NCBI GenBank assembly: GCA_021811025.1
Contig: JAJZPX010000005.1
Span: forward strand, 1 to 19,322
Length of the DNA: 19,322 nt
Source of the DNA: Actinomycetes bacterium
GTDB lineage: Bacteria > Actinomycetota > Coriobacteriia > Anaerosomatales > JAJZPX01
Direction: 5' to 3'
Translations under genes and position numbers: made by a program
The notes under the pieces: model-generated
Databases searched by the model: none
Told to the model about the DNA's origin: nothing
Seen by the model: only the letters and a program-made list of their open reading frames with translations
Shown: positions 7,607 to 14,698 of the stretch, piece by piece
Layout: each line of letters opens with the position of its first letter
Numbering within the stretch: position 1 is the stretch's first letter

Positions 7607-8026
7607 ATGCCGGTCGAGAAGGGCCAGTGCGTGCTGGTCGAGTACCGCGGCACGCTCGAGGACGGCACGGAGTTCGATTCGAGCCGGGGACGGGAACCGC
7701 TGCGGTTCACCGTCGGCGCCGGCGACGTGATCCCCGGCTTCGACGAGGCGATCCGAGGCATGGAGGTCGGCCAAAAGAGGACGGTGACCGTTCAGCCGGA
7801 CGAGGCGTACGGCGAACACCACGACGAGGCGGTCCAGGCCGTCCCGCGCTCGATCTTCGACCAGCTGCCGGGCCCGGGGGACGTCGTGACGCTGGTCACG
7901 CCCGACGGCACCGAGGTGATGGCGACGGTCGTCGAGCCGCGTGACGAGGACGTGGTGCTCGACTTCAACCACCCGCTCGCCGGCGAGCCCCTGACGTTCG
8001 AGCTGGAGCTCGTCGGCCTCTGCTGA
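7607..8026 (+). CDS. SlyD-type FKBP peptidyl-prolyl cis-trans isomerase
   Basis: 139 residues. The FKBP half (about 1-69) has LVEYRGTLEDGTEFDSS, the hairpin VGAGDVIPGFDEAIRGMEVG and the end of the FKBP core PDEAYGE. An IF (insert-in-flap) domain (about 70-118) follows. The closing strand VLDFNHPLAGEPLTFELELVG is the SlyD signature. The family isomerises Xaa-Pro bonds and chaperones folding polypeptides in the cytoplasm; E. coli SlyD also binds nickel. This protein ends at Cys139 right after the FKBP core, so it lacks the His/Cys-rich metal-binding tail of E. coli SlyD and resembles the shorter tail-less forms. The frame is open upstream to 7481, but I chose ATG 7607 because GGGAGG lies just before it and the family fold begins here. 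It is convergent with the flavoprotein gene, with 3 bp between stops. Confidence 0.93.
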   Translation: MPVEKGQCVLVEYRGTLEDGTEFDSSRGREPLRFTVGAGDVIPGFDEAIRGMEVGQKRTVTVQPDEAYGEHHDEAVQAVPRSIFDQLPGPGDVVTLVTPDGTEVMATVVEPRDEDVVLDFNHPLAGEPLTFELELVGLC

Positions 8027-8029
8027 CGC

Positions 8030-8731
8030 CTAGCCGTAGCCGGCGAACTCCTCGGCCGAGATCCTCTCCGACGGGACCGAGAGCTCGCCGAGCACGTCGC
8101 GCATCGCGCTCACCATCCCCGGCGGACCGCTCACGAAGAAGCACCAGCCGTCGAGCGGGTCGACGTAGCGGCGGAGGATGTCGGCCGTGATGAGGCCGCG
8201 CTCGCCCGCCCATCCTGGCAGCGGGTCCTCCAGGACGTGCACCACCTTGAACCTGCGGTCCTTCCGCTCGTACTCCGCGAACTCGCCCGAGTACGGGATG
8301 CACGCCTGGTCGTGGTTCCCATAGAAGAGGCGGATCCTGAGGCCGCTTCGCCGCTGCTCGGCATCCCGGACGATGCTGCGAGCGGGCGTGATGCCCACCC
8401 CGCCCGCGAGGAGGCACAGCTGGCCGGCGCCGGCGGGCACGACGAAGCCCCCGTGCGGCCCGTCGATCGCGGCCTCGTCGCCGCGCACGAGATCGCCGAG
8501 CGCGACCTTGAACGGGGAGCCCGTCAGCCGCGTGGCCATCTCCAGGAAGGGATCGAGGGGGCTGCTGGCGTGCGAGAAGGTCCTCGTCTGATCGCCGCCG
8601 AGGGTCGTCAGCGTGAGACGGAAGTGCTGCCCGGGAGCGAACCTGTAGCCGGCGGGCTTGTCGAAGCGGAAGCCGGTGACGCGTTCGCACGCTGCCTTCA
8701 TTCGAAACGCGGTCGCGTAGCTCTCACCCAT
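8030..8731 (-). CDS. FAD/NAD(P)-binding oxidoreductase (ferredoxin-NADP reductase-like)
   Basis: 233 residues of the ferredoxin-NADP+ reductase fold, cytoplasmic. The N-terminal FAD barrel (about 1-98) contains FAPGQHFRLTL, the flavin-binding RTFS (50-53, the RxYS equivalent) and IDGPHGGFV. The nucleotide-binding half (about 103-233) contains LLAGGVGITPARSI (108-120), FYGNHD, and FVSGPPGMVSAM (199-210), and it ends at the aromatic GYG. No 2Fe-2S ferredoxin domain is attached, so it must pass electrons to a separate partner. The frame is open far upstream, across the divergent gene. I chose ATG 8731-8729 because GGGGGAGG precedes it and the FAD domain starts there. It is divergent from the thioredoxin/NHL selenoprotein candidate, with 126 bp between starts. 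The electron partner and substrate are unknown. Confidence 0.91.
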   Translation of the reverse strand: MGESYATAFRMKAACERVTGFRFDKPAGYRFAPGQHFRLTLTTLGGDQTRTFSHASSPLDPFLEMATRLTGSPFKVALGDLVRGDEAAIDGPHGGFVVPAGAGQLCLLAGGVGITPARSIVRDAEQRRSGLRIRLFYGNHDQACIPYSGEFAEYERKDRRFKVVHVLEDPLPGWAGERGLITADILRRYVDPLDGWCFFVSGPPGMVSAMRDVLGELSVPSERISAEEFAGYG

Positions 8732-8857
8732 CCGGCCTCCCCCCAAGGGCGGCACCGAGGCGCCCGGGAGAAGGATAGCACCCTCCGGCGCGATCCTGTG
8801 TGACCGGCACCTCGTCTGGAGATACCCGTACCGGCAACGTTCGAGCTGGAGGAGAAG
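8732..8857. other. Divergent promoter region between flavoprotein and Sec-thioredoxin/NHL gene
   Basis: A 126-base divergent spacer that should contain both promoters. On the plus strand a weak pair can be drawn (GTGACC at 8800-8805 and GATACC at 8821-8826, spacer 15), but it is poor and I do not rely on it. A strong GGAGGAG ribosome site at 8848-8854 lies 3-5 bases before the ATG at 8858. Confidence 0.35.
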
Positions 8858-10345
8858 ATGCAAGTCCGCGAGTTCGTCCACGCGCCCGAGTTCACAGAGG
8901 GGCTCGACTGGATCGGGACGTCGCGCCCGCTCACGCTCGCCGGCCTCCGCGGCCGGATCGTCCTTCTGGACTTCTGGACGTACGGTTGAGTCAACTGCAT
9001 GCACGTGCTCCCCCGTGCGGCGGAGCTTCAGCGGCGCTTCCCCGGCGAGCTCGTGGTGATCGGCGTGCACTCGGGCAAGTTCGTGGAGGAACGCCGCACG
9101 GAGAACGTCCGGCACGCATGCGCCCGCCTCGGCGTGCGCCATCCCGTCGTGAACGACCGCCATTTCCGGATCTGGCGCAGCTACGCGGTGAACGCGTGGC
9201 CGACCGTGGTGCTCGTCTCGCCCGACGGGTACGTCGCCGGGGTGCAGGCGGGCGAGTTCGACGTCGACGCGATGGCGGCGGCGATCGACGGGCTCGCGGA
9301 GCGCTACAGGCGCGAGGGGCTCCTGAAGCCCGGGCCGCCCGGCTTCGGGCCCGATCCCGCGGCGCCGCCGGAGCCCTCGGGCGAGCTGCGCTACCCTACC
9401 CGCGCGGTCGCGCGGGGCGACAGGCTGTTCGTGTCGGACGCGGGGCATCACCGCGTGCTCGAGCTGCGGATCGAGGCGCCGTCGCAGGCGTCCGTGGTGC
9501 GCGCGTTCGGCGACGGGGCGCGGGGCTTCCGCGACGGCCCCGCGAGCGAGGCTCGCTTCGGCGAGCCCCAGGGTCTCGCGGCCGGAGACGGCGTGCTGTT
9601 CGTGGCGGATCGCCGCAACCACGCGATCAGGCTGATCTCGCTCGCGGACGGCGGCGTGACGACGATCGCGGGGACAGGCGAGCTGGGCGGCTACCCGGTC
9701 CCGGAGGGACCCGGACGGAAGAGCGCCCTCCGCTCGCCGTGGGGCCTCGCGTTGTCGGACCGCACGCTGCTCGTCGCCATGGCGGGAAGCCATCAGATCT
9801 TCGGCATCGACCTCGCCCGCGAGCATCCACTCTCGCTCGTCGCGGGCTCAGGAGCCGAGGACATCACGGACGGCGCCGCACGAGGGGCGACCCTCGCGCA
9901 GACAAGCGGGCTGGCGACGAGCGCGGACCTCCTCTTCTTCGCGGACTCCGAGTCCTCGTCGGTGCGCCGGGTCTCGCTCACGGCGCCGATGGCCGTGGAG
10001 ACGATCGTCGGCACCGGGCTGTTCGACTTCGGCGACCGCGACGGGGCCGGCGACAAGGTGCTGCTGCAGCACGACCTCGACCTCGCGCTCATCGGCGAGC
10101 GACTGTTGATCGCGGACACCTACAACTCGAGGCTGAAGCTGCTCGATCCCTCTACGCGGGAGTGCAACGCGCTGCCGGGCGAGGCGGGCTCGGGCGAGGC
10201 GCTCTACGAGCCCGGCGGCGTGTGGGCGGGGCCGGAAGGGGCGTTCGTCGCGGATACCAACAACCACCGGGTGCTGCGGGTCGACCCGCTGAGCGGGACG
10301 CTGACGCCGATAGAGGTGACCGCGCCGGCCCGCTCATCCGCCTGA
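8858..10345 (+). CDS. Thioredoxin-like/NHL-repeat protein (NHLRC2-like), probable selenoprotein with in-frame TGA (Sec) at 8987-8989
   Basis: 495 residues if TGA 8987-8989 is read as selenocysteine. The start ATG 8858 has GGAGGAG just upstream. Residues 1-43 run to IVLLDFWTYG, then TGA (U44), then VNCMHVLP. The family's usual motif is WTYCCINCMH, so U44 replaces the first Cys of CxxC, giving UxxC with C47. The thioredoxin-like domain (to about 150) continues with VVIGVHSGKF and the cis-Pro motif AWPTVVLVSPDG (P115). From about 175 an NHL beta-propeller follows, with repeats such as LFVSDAGHHRVLEL, LFVADRRNHAIRLI, LLIADTYNSRLKLL and AFVADTNNHRVLRV. Its role is probably thiol/selenol redox chemistry with the propeller as a binding platform. 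No signal peptide is visible. The substrate is unknown. Annotation that takes TGA as stop would give a 5' stub plus a protein from ATG 8999 lacking the active site. Confidence 0.86.
8995..9023 (+). promoter_or_regulatory. Putative bacterial SECIS hairpin downstream of the in-frame TGA
   Basis: Directly after the TGA the RNA can form a hairpin. CTGC (8995-8998) pairs with GCGG (9020-9023). A8999 is bulged and T9000 pairs with G9019. GCACG (9001-9005) pairs with CGTGC (9014-9018). This closes an eight-base loop, TGCTCCCC (9006-9013), with G as its second base. The loop starts 17 bases after the end of the TGA. A stem in this window of distances, with a G in the first two loop bases, is what bacterial SECIS elements bound by SelB show. 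The pairing was done by eye; no folding energy was computed, and GC-rich DNA forms hairpins easily. Confidence 0.62.
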
Positions 10346-10373
10346 GCGCCCCTCCTATGGGAAGAAACGGCGC

Positions 10374-11489
10374 ATGTCGCAGGACACCGGCATCGTAGGG
10401 GATGTGCGCAAGGCGGCGGTGCTGAAGGCCGGCGGGCTGGGAGACGTCGCGTTCTCGCTGCCGTCGCTGGAGGCTCTGCGCGCCGCCTACCCGGCGGCCG
10501 AGTTCGTGCTGCTGACGTCGCGCGCGTGGGCGGAGATCCTCCGCAGCCGTCCCTCCCCGGTGGACCTGGCGGTCGCCGTGCCGCCGTTCGAGGGAGACGC
10601 GTCGCGCACGCCGTCGGCGAGGGAGCGTCTCGAGGCCTTCTGCTCCGAGATGCGGGCCGAGCGGTTCGACCTCGTGCTGCAGATGCACGGGGGCGGCGCG
10701 AACAGCAACCCGCTCGTCGCACGCCTCGGGGGGCGGACGACGGCGGGGCTGCGCGCGCAGGGCGCGCCGCCGCTCGACCGCACGGCACCGTACGTGCACT
10801 TCCAGTTCGAGGTAGCGCGCTGCCTGGAGGTCGCAGGGCTCGCCGGCGCCTCGCCCGTCTCGATCGAACCGAGGCTGGCGCTCACGCCGTCCGACGTCGC
10901 GGCGGCGAGCGCAGCCCTCCCGGACGACGGGCGACGGCTCGCCGTCGTCCACCCGGGAGCGGGCGACCCGCGCCGGTGGTGGCCGGCGGAGAAGTTCGCC
11001 GAGGTTGGGTGCGAGCTCGCGGACGCCGGAGCGCGCGTCGCGATCGTCGGGATGCCGCCCGAGCGCCGCCTTGCGGCGCTGGTCGCGGCGGGCGTTCCAG
11101 GGGCCGTCGATCTTTGCGGCACCCTCCGTCTGCACGCGCTCCTGGGGCTTCTCGCACGGGCCGCGGTGGTCGTGAGCAACGACTCCGGGCCGCTTCACCT
11201 CGCCAACGCCCTCGGAGCCGCGACCGTCGGCGTGTACTGGTGCGGGAACCTCGTGAACTCCGGGCCCGGGACCGTCGCGCGCCACCGGACGTTCGCGGCC
11301 TGGCGCATCGCGTGTCCCGAGTGCGGGCGCGACTGCATGGCCGAGGGGTGCTCGCACGACGCGAGCTTCGTCGCCGACGTGCCCGTCCGCGACGTCGCCG
11401 ACGCCGCTCTCGAGCTTCTGCTGAGCCCGCCGGAGGCGTCGCCGCATCCCGCCGACGTGCCCGCCGGACCGTCGCTTCAGGCCCTCTGA
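10374..11489 (+). CDS. Glycosyltransferase family 9 (heptosyltransferase-like) protein 1
   Basis: 371 residues with the GT-B fold of ADP-heptose:LPS heptosyltransferases. The N-terminal half contains VLKAGGLGDVAFSLPSLEAL and FDLVLQMHGGGANSNPLVA. The C-terminal half contains AVVHPGAGDPRRWWPAEKFAEV and the nucleotide-sugar motif VVVSNDSGPLHLANALG (about 265-281, D270). A cysteine cluster CPECGRDCMAEGCSHD comes near the C-terminus, as in several GT9 proteins where it may bind a metal. The enzyme would transfer heptose (or another sugar) onto a lipid-linked core acceptor at the inner face of the membrane. The ATG is 28 bp after the thioredoxin/NHL gene, so the two may be cotranscribed, though the ribosome site is weak (GGGAAG). 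The acceptor cannot be told from sequence. Confidence 0.93.
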   Translation: MSQDTGIVGDVRKAAVLKAGGLGDVAFSLPSLEALRAAYPAAEFVLLTSRAWAEILRSRPSPVDLAVAVPPFEGDASRTPSARERLEAFCSEMRAERFDLVLQMHGGGANSNPLVARLGGRTTAGLRAQGAPPLDRTAPYVHFQFEVARCLEVAGLAGASPVSIEPRLALTPSDVAAASAALPDDGRRLAVVHPGAGDPRRWWPAEKFAEVGCELADAGARVAIVGMPPERRLAALVAAGVPGAVDLCGTLRLHALLGLLARAAVVVSNDSGPLHLANALGAATVGVYWCGNLVNSGPGTVARHRTFAAWRIACPECGRDCMAEGCSHDASFVADVPVRDVADAALELLLSPPEASPHPADVPAGPSLQAL

Positions 11490-11549
11490 CCGGGAGGATA
11501 TTGCAGGTTAACGCGCTTGGCGCGGGGGTAGGAACATGGCCTGCCGTAA

Positions 11550-11572
11550 CCCGCCGAAGACGCCGCGGCGGG
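11550..11572 (+). repeat. Inverted repeat (7-bp arms) between the first two GT9 genes
   Basis: CCCGCCG at 11550-11556 is complementary to CGGCGGG at 11566-11572, with a nine-base loop. A second small inverted repeat, CGCGC TTG GCGCG, lies at 11512-11524. Both are in the 110-bp gap 11490-11599, the largest gap within the glycan cluster. No T-run follows either, so a standard intrinsic terminator is not supported. They could be a weak attenuator or chance pairing in GC-rich DNA. Confidence 0.35.
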
Positions 11573-11599
11573 CATGTGAAGGAAGCAAGGGGTCCGCCG

Positions 11600-12628
11600 A
11601 TGCCGTCCGCGACGCCACCGAGTCCCGCGCGCTCAGTCGCAGTGGTCCGCGCCCTCGCCGGGATAGGGGACATGCTGTGCGCGATCCCCGCCCTGCGCGC
11701 GCTGCGCGCCGGCCTGCCCGACGCGCGCGTCACGCTCGTGGGGCTGCCATGGGCGCAGGCGATCGTCGATCGCTTCCCGCGCTACGTCGACGACCTCGTG
11801 CGCTTCCCGGGGTTCCCGGGGATACCCGAGGCGCCCCCGGCCGTCGGCGAGCTGCCGGCGTTTCTCGCGGCGATGCAGGCGCGCCGCTTCGACCTCGCGG
11901 TGCAGATGCACGGGTCCGGCCCCATCAGCAACCCCTTCACGGTGCTCCTCGGCGCCTCTCGCACCGCCGGCTCGTGCCTGCCGGGCCACTACAGGCCCGA
12001 CGGCGACTTCGTCCGATACCGCGACGACCTCCACGAGATCCGCCGGCTCACCGCGATCACGCGCGCCCTCGGGATGCCGGACTCGGGCGACGAGCTGGAG
12101 TGGCCCGTGACCGCCGCCGACCGCGCGGAACTCTCGGCCGAGGCGGACGGGCTGCTCGCCGATACGTACGCGGTCGTTCACGTCGGCGCGAACCACGGCG
12201 CTCGCTGCTGGGCGCCGGAGCGCTTCGCGGCGGCGGCCGGCCGGATCGCCGCGGAGGGCGTCCAGGTCGTGCTGACGGGCACGGCCCGGGATGCCGCGGT
12301 CACGGCGGCCGTGAGATCGGCGATGAGCGCAAAGCCGCTCGACCTCACCGGCCGAACGACCCTCGGCGCGCTCGGGGCGCTCGTGTCGGACGCGCGCCTG
12401 GTGCTCTGCAACGACACCGGCGTCTCGCACGTCGCCGCCGCGCTGCGCGTGCCCAGCGTCGTCGTGTTCTCGGCGTCCGACCCGCGCCGCTGGGCGCCTC
12501 TCGACCGCGAGAGGCACGTCGCGGTGCACGCCGCCCGGGGGAGGGACGAGGGAGGCGTCGTCGAGCTCGAGCCGGTGATCGAGGCGCTCGAGCGCCAGCT
12601 GCGAAGGGAGGGTGAGCGTGTCGCCTGA
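11600..12628 (+). CDS. Glycosyltransferase family 9 (heptosyltransferase-like) protein 2
   Basis: 342 residues starting MPSATPPSPARSVAVVRALAG. GT9 features are GIGDMLCAIPALRALRAGLPDA, FDLAVQMHGSGPISNPF, VVHVGANHGARCWAPERFAAA and LVLCNDTGVSHVAAALR (about 267-283, N271-D272). The motif is NDTG rather than NDSG, which is common in the family. It lacks the C-terminal cysteine cluster seen in GT9 proteins 1 and 3. The open frame extends far upstream, but that part is a shadow of GT9 protein 1. ATG 11600 is chosen over GTG 11576, because an AAGGGG site sits about 8 bases before it and family similarity starts shortly after. Its 3' end overlaps the next GT9 gene by 11 bp. It is probably a second heptosyltransferase acting on the same surface glycan; the acceptor is unknown. 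Confidence 0.92.
   Translation: MPSATPPSPARSVAVVRALAGIGDMLCAIPALRALRAGLPDARVTLVGLPWAQAIVDRFPRYVDDLVRFPGFPGIPEAPPAVGELPAFLAAMQARRFDLAVQMHGSGPISNPFTVLLGASRTAGSCLPGHYRPDGDFVRYRDDLHEIRRLTAITRALGMPDSGDELEWPVTAADRAELSAEADGLLADTYAVVHVGANHGARCWAPERFAAAAGRIAAEGVQVVLTGTARDAAVTAAVRSAMSAKPLDLTGRTTLGALGALVSDARLVLCNDTGVSHVAAALRVPSVVVFSASDPRRWAPLDRERHVAVHAARGRDEGGVVELEPVIEALERQLRREGERVA
12606..12611 (+). promoter_or_regulatory. Ribosome binding site that decides the start of GT9 protein 3
   Basis: GGGAGG at 12606-12611 abuts GTG 12612 but lies 6 bases before the in-frame GTG 12618. Normal spacing therefore favours 12618 as the start, two codons later than the longest frame. The site lies inside the end of the upstream GT9 gene. 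Confidence 0.6.
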
Positions 12629-13703
12629 CGGGTGGGATCGGGTACGCGAGGTCCTCGTGGTGCGTCTCGACAACATCGGGGACGTGGTGATGGCTGGGCC
12701 GGCGATCCGCACGATCAAGAACGCGCTTCCCGAGGCGCGGATCACGATGATGGCGTCGAAGGCGGGAAGCCGCATAGCGCCGCTGGTGCCGCACGTGGAC
12801 GGCGTGCTCACGCACCGCGCTGTCTGGCAGGACCTGTGGGGCGCCGTGCCGCAGGAGGCCGCGCGGGACGACGAGCTGGTCGAGGAGCTTCGCCGCGGGA
12901 GCTTCGACGCCGCCGTCATCCTCACGAGCTTCTCGCAATCCCCCTGGCCGCCCGCGTACGCTTGCTGGCGCGCCGGGATCCCCATCCGCATCGGCCAGTC
13001 CCTCGAGTTCGGCGGCAGTCTCCTCACGCAGTGGGTCCGGCCCCCGGCGAAGGAAGCGCACCAGGTCGACCGCAACCTCCACCTGCTGCGCGAGGCGGGC
13101 TTCGAGCCGGCCGACCGCTCGCTCGAGCTCGCGGTCCCCGCCGACACCGACGCCGCGGCGCGCGGGCTTCTGCGAGGCATCGGAATCGACGCCGAGCGTC
13201 CCTTCGTCGCGGTCGCGCCGTTCGCGACGTGCGAAGCGCGCTCGTATGCCTCGGACCGGTTCGCCGAGGTGATACGCCGCGTGACCTCGGACGCGCACGT
13301 GCCCGCCGTCGTGCTCGGCGGAGAGCGCGAGACGGGTCAGGCGAAGGCGCTCCTCGCGCTCACGCGCGGGTACCCGGTCCACTCGCTCGTCGGTCGCGCC
13401 ACGGTGGCCGAGCAGGCGGCGGTCATCGGGCGCGGCGCCATCATGCTCACCAACGACTCCGGACCGATGCACATCGCCGACGCATTCCAGCGGCCGGCCG
13501 TCGTGCTCTTCTCCGGCACCGAGCTGGAGGAGCAGTGGCGGCCGAGGACGACCGAGGCGGTGCTGCTGCGCCGCGAGACCGACTGCTCGCCGTGCTACGC
13601 GTTCGATTGCCCCCGCGCGAAGGAGTGCCTGGACATCCCGCCCGAGGAGGTGGTGGGGCACGCGATGAGGCTGCTCGAGAAGGCGGCGCTGACCGCGGCG
13701 TAG
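12618..13703 (+). CDS. Glycosyltransferase family 9 (heptosyltransferase-like) protein 3
   Basis: 361 residues starting at GTG (MSPDGWDRVREVLVVRLDN). GT9 motifs are VVRLDNIGDVVMAGPAIRTIKNALPEA, FDAAVILTSFSQSPWP, AVAPFATCEARSYASDRFAEV and IMLTNDSGPMHIADAFQ (about 275-291). Near the C-terminus is a cysteine cluster, CSPCYAFDCPRAKECLD, similar in position to that of GT9 protein 1. The N-terminal VRLDxIGDV and SQSPWPPA...AGIPIRIG segments closely match the truncated GT9 gene at the right edge (VRLDTIGDV, SQNPLPSA...AGIPLRL). These two are therefore nearer paralogues to each other than to GT9 proteins 1 and 2. The gene overlaps the previous one by 11 bp and is followed 26 bp later by a GT-B glycosyltransferase. 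Predicted role: transfer of heptose or a related sugar to a lipid core. Confidence 0.93.
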   Translation: MSPDGWDRVREVLVVRLDNIGDVVMAGPAIRTIKNALPEARITMMASKAGSRIAPLVPHVDGVLTHRAVWQDLWGAVPQEAARDDELVEELRRGSFDAAVILTSFSQSPWPPAYACWRAGIPIRIGQSLEFGGSLLTQWVRPPAKEAHQVDRNLHLLREAGFEPADRSLELAVPADTDAAARGLLRGIGIDAERPFVAVAPFATCEARSYASDRFAEVIRRVTSDAHVPAVVLGGERETGQAKALLALTRGYPVHSLVGRATVAEQAAVIGRGAIMLTNDSGPMHIADAFQRPAVVLFSGTELEEQWRPRTTEAVLLRRETDCSPCYAFDCPRAKECLDIPPEEVVGHAMRLLEKAALTAA

Positions 13704-13729
13704 GGGCCGCGACACGGAGGGGGGAGGAC

Positions 13730-14698
13730 ATGCCGCTGCGTGCGCTGACGTGGCACGTCCACGGCAACTACATGTACTACCTCGCGCAGGTGCCGGTGGA
13801 ATTCTACCTGCCCGTCAAGGACGGACGCCCCGAGGGGTACGGCGGCAGGGCCGCGGGTCTCGCCTGGCCCGACAACGTGCGCGAGGTGGACGCGGACGCC
13901 GTGCGGGACCTCGAGCTCGACGTGGTGCTCTTCCAGAGCCGCCGCAACTGGGAGACGGACCAGCACGAGATACTGTCGGACGCGCAGCGCCGGCTCCCGA
14001 GGGTGTACCTCGAGCACGACCCTCCCCGCGAGCACCCGACCGACACCCGGCACGCGGTGGACGACCGCGAGGTGCTGCTCGTGCACGTGACCCACTTCAA
14101 CGAGCTGATGTGGGACTCGGGGCGCACGCCCACGACCGTGATCGAGCACGGGGTGGCGGTGCCCGAGGACGTGCGCTACACGGGCGACTTCGACCGCGGG
14201 GTCGCGGTGGTCAACGGGATGGACTGGCGCGGCCGGCGCGTCGGGACGGACGTGTTCGACACCGCGAGGCAAAGCGTGCCGCTCGAGCTGGTCGGGATCG
14301 GCTCGGAGAAGGTCGGGGGTCTCGGCGAGGTGCCGCACGAGCTGCTGCCCGCCCTCGAGTCGCAGTACCGCTTCTTCTTCAACCCCGTCCGCTATACCAG
14401 CCTCGCGCTGTCCCTGTGCGAGGCCATGATGATCGGCATGCCGCCGGTCGTCGTCGGCACGTGCGAGTACGCGACGGTCGTGCGCGACGGGGTGAACGGA
14501 TACGCGGACACGGACCTCGCGCGCCTCGTCGACCGGATGCGGTTTCTCATCGACGATCGCGCCGAGGCGGTCCGGCTGGGCCGGGCCGCGCGCGACACGG
14601 CGCTCGAGCGGTTCCGGATCGACCGCTTCGTTCACGACTGGGAGGCCGTGCTGACGGGGGTGGCCGGGAGGACGGGACGGGTGGTGGTGCCGGCATGA
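13730..14698 (+). CDS. GT-B glycosyltransferase (GT4/GT1-like)
   Basis: 322 residues starting MPLRALTWHVHGNYMYYLAQ. The beginning LTWHVHGNYMYYLAQVPVEFYLP is typical of a family of short GT-B glycosyltransferases in surface-glycan clusters. Later come LEHDPPREHPTD, VIEHGVAVPEDV, the second Rossmann-like half beginning VAVVNGMDWRGRR, and YTSLALSLCEAMMIGMPPVV (E231 in the nucleotide-sugar region), ending with the GT4-like helical tail. Family knowledge suggests a retaining transferase using a nucleotide-activated sugar, but donor and acceptor are unknown. ATG 13730 is chosen because an extended GGAGGGGGGAGG site (13717-13728) precedes it and upstream residues belong to the overlapping GT9 frame. 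It shares ATGA with the next glycosyltransferase gene, so translation is coupled. Confidence 0.86.
   Translation: MPLRALTWHVHGNYMYYLAQVPVEFYLPVKDGRPEGYGGRAAGLAWPDNVREVDADAVRDLELDVVLFQSRRNWETDQHEILSDAQRRLPRVYLEHDPPREHPTDTRHAVDDREVLLVHVTHFNELMWDSGRTPTTVIEHGVAVPEDVRYTGDFDRGVAVVNGMDWRGRRVGTDVFDTARQSVPLELVGIGSEKVGGLGEVPHELLPALESQYRFFFNPVRYTSLALSLCEAMMIGMPPVVVGTCEYATVVRDGVNGYADTDLARLVDRMRFLIDDRAEAVRLGRAARDTALERFRIDRFVHDWEAVLTGVAGRTGRVVVPA

Noticed and set aside
8024..8032. Second Sec candidate: TGA right after the C-terminal Cys of the FKBP protein
   Set aside because: The protein is complete at the normal family end, no conserved frame continues, and the convergent gene ends 3 bp later; this is an ordinary stop.
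8800..8826. Possible sigma-70 promoter (GTGACC / GATACC)
   Set aside because: The spacer is 15 bp and the -10 match is poor; it is not distinguishable from chance.
8030..9826. 598-codon minus-strand frame covering the flavoprotein and the opposite strand of the NHL gene
   Set aside because: Only the part from 8731 has family motifs. The upstream part is Arg/His/Ala-rich, typical of an antisense shadow in GC-rich coding DNA.
8999..10345. Thioredoxin/NHL protein starting at ATG 8999
   Set aside because: This start has no ribosome site and removes the first thioredoxin strand and half of the redox motif. The upstream segment from 8858 is in frame, has a strong ribosome site and matches the family up to the TGA.
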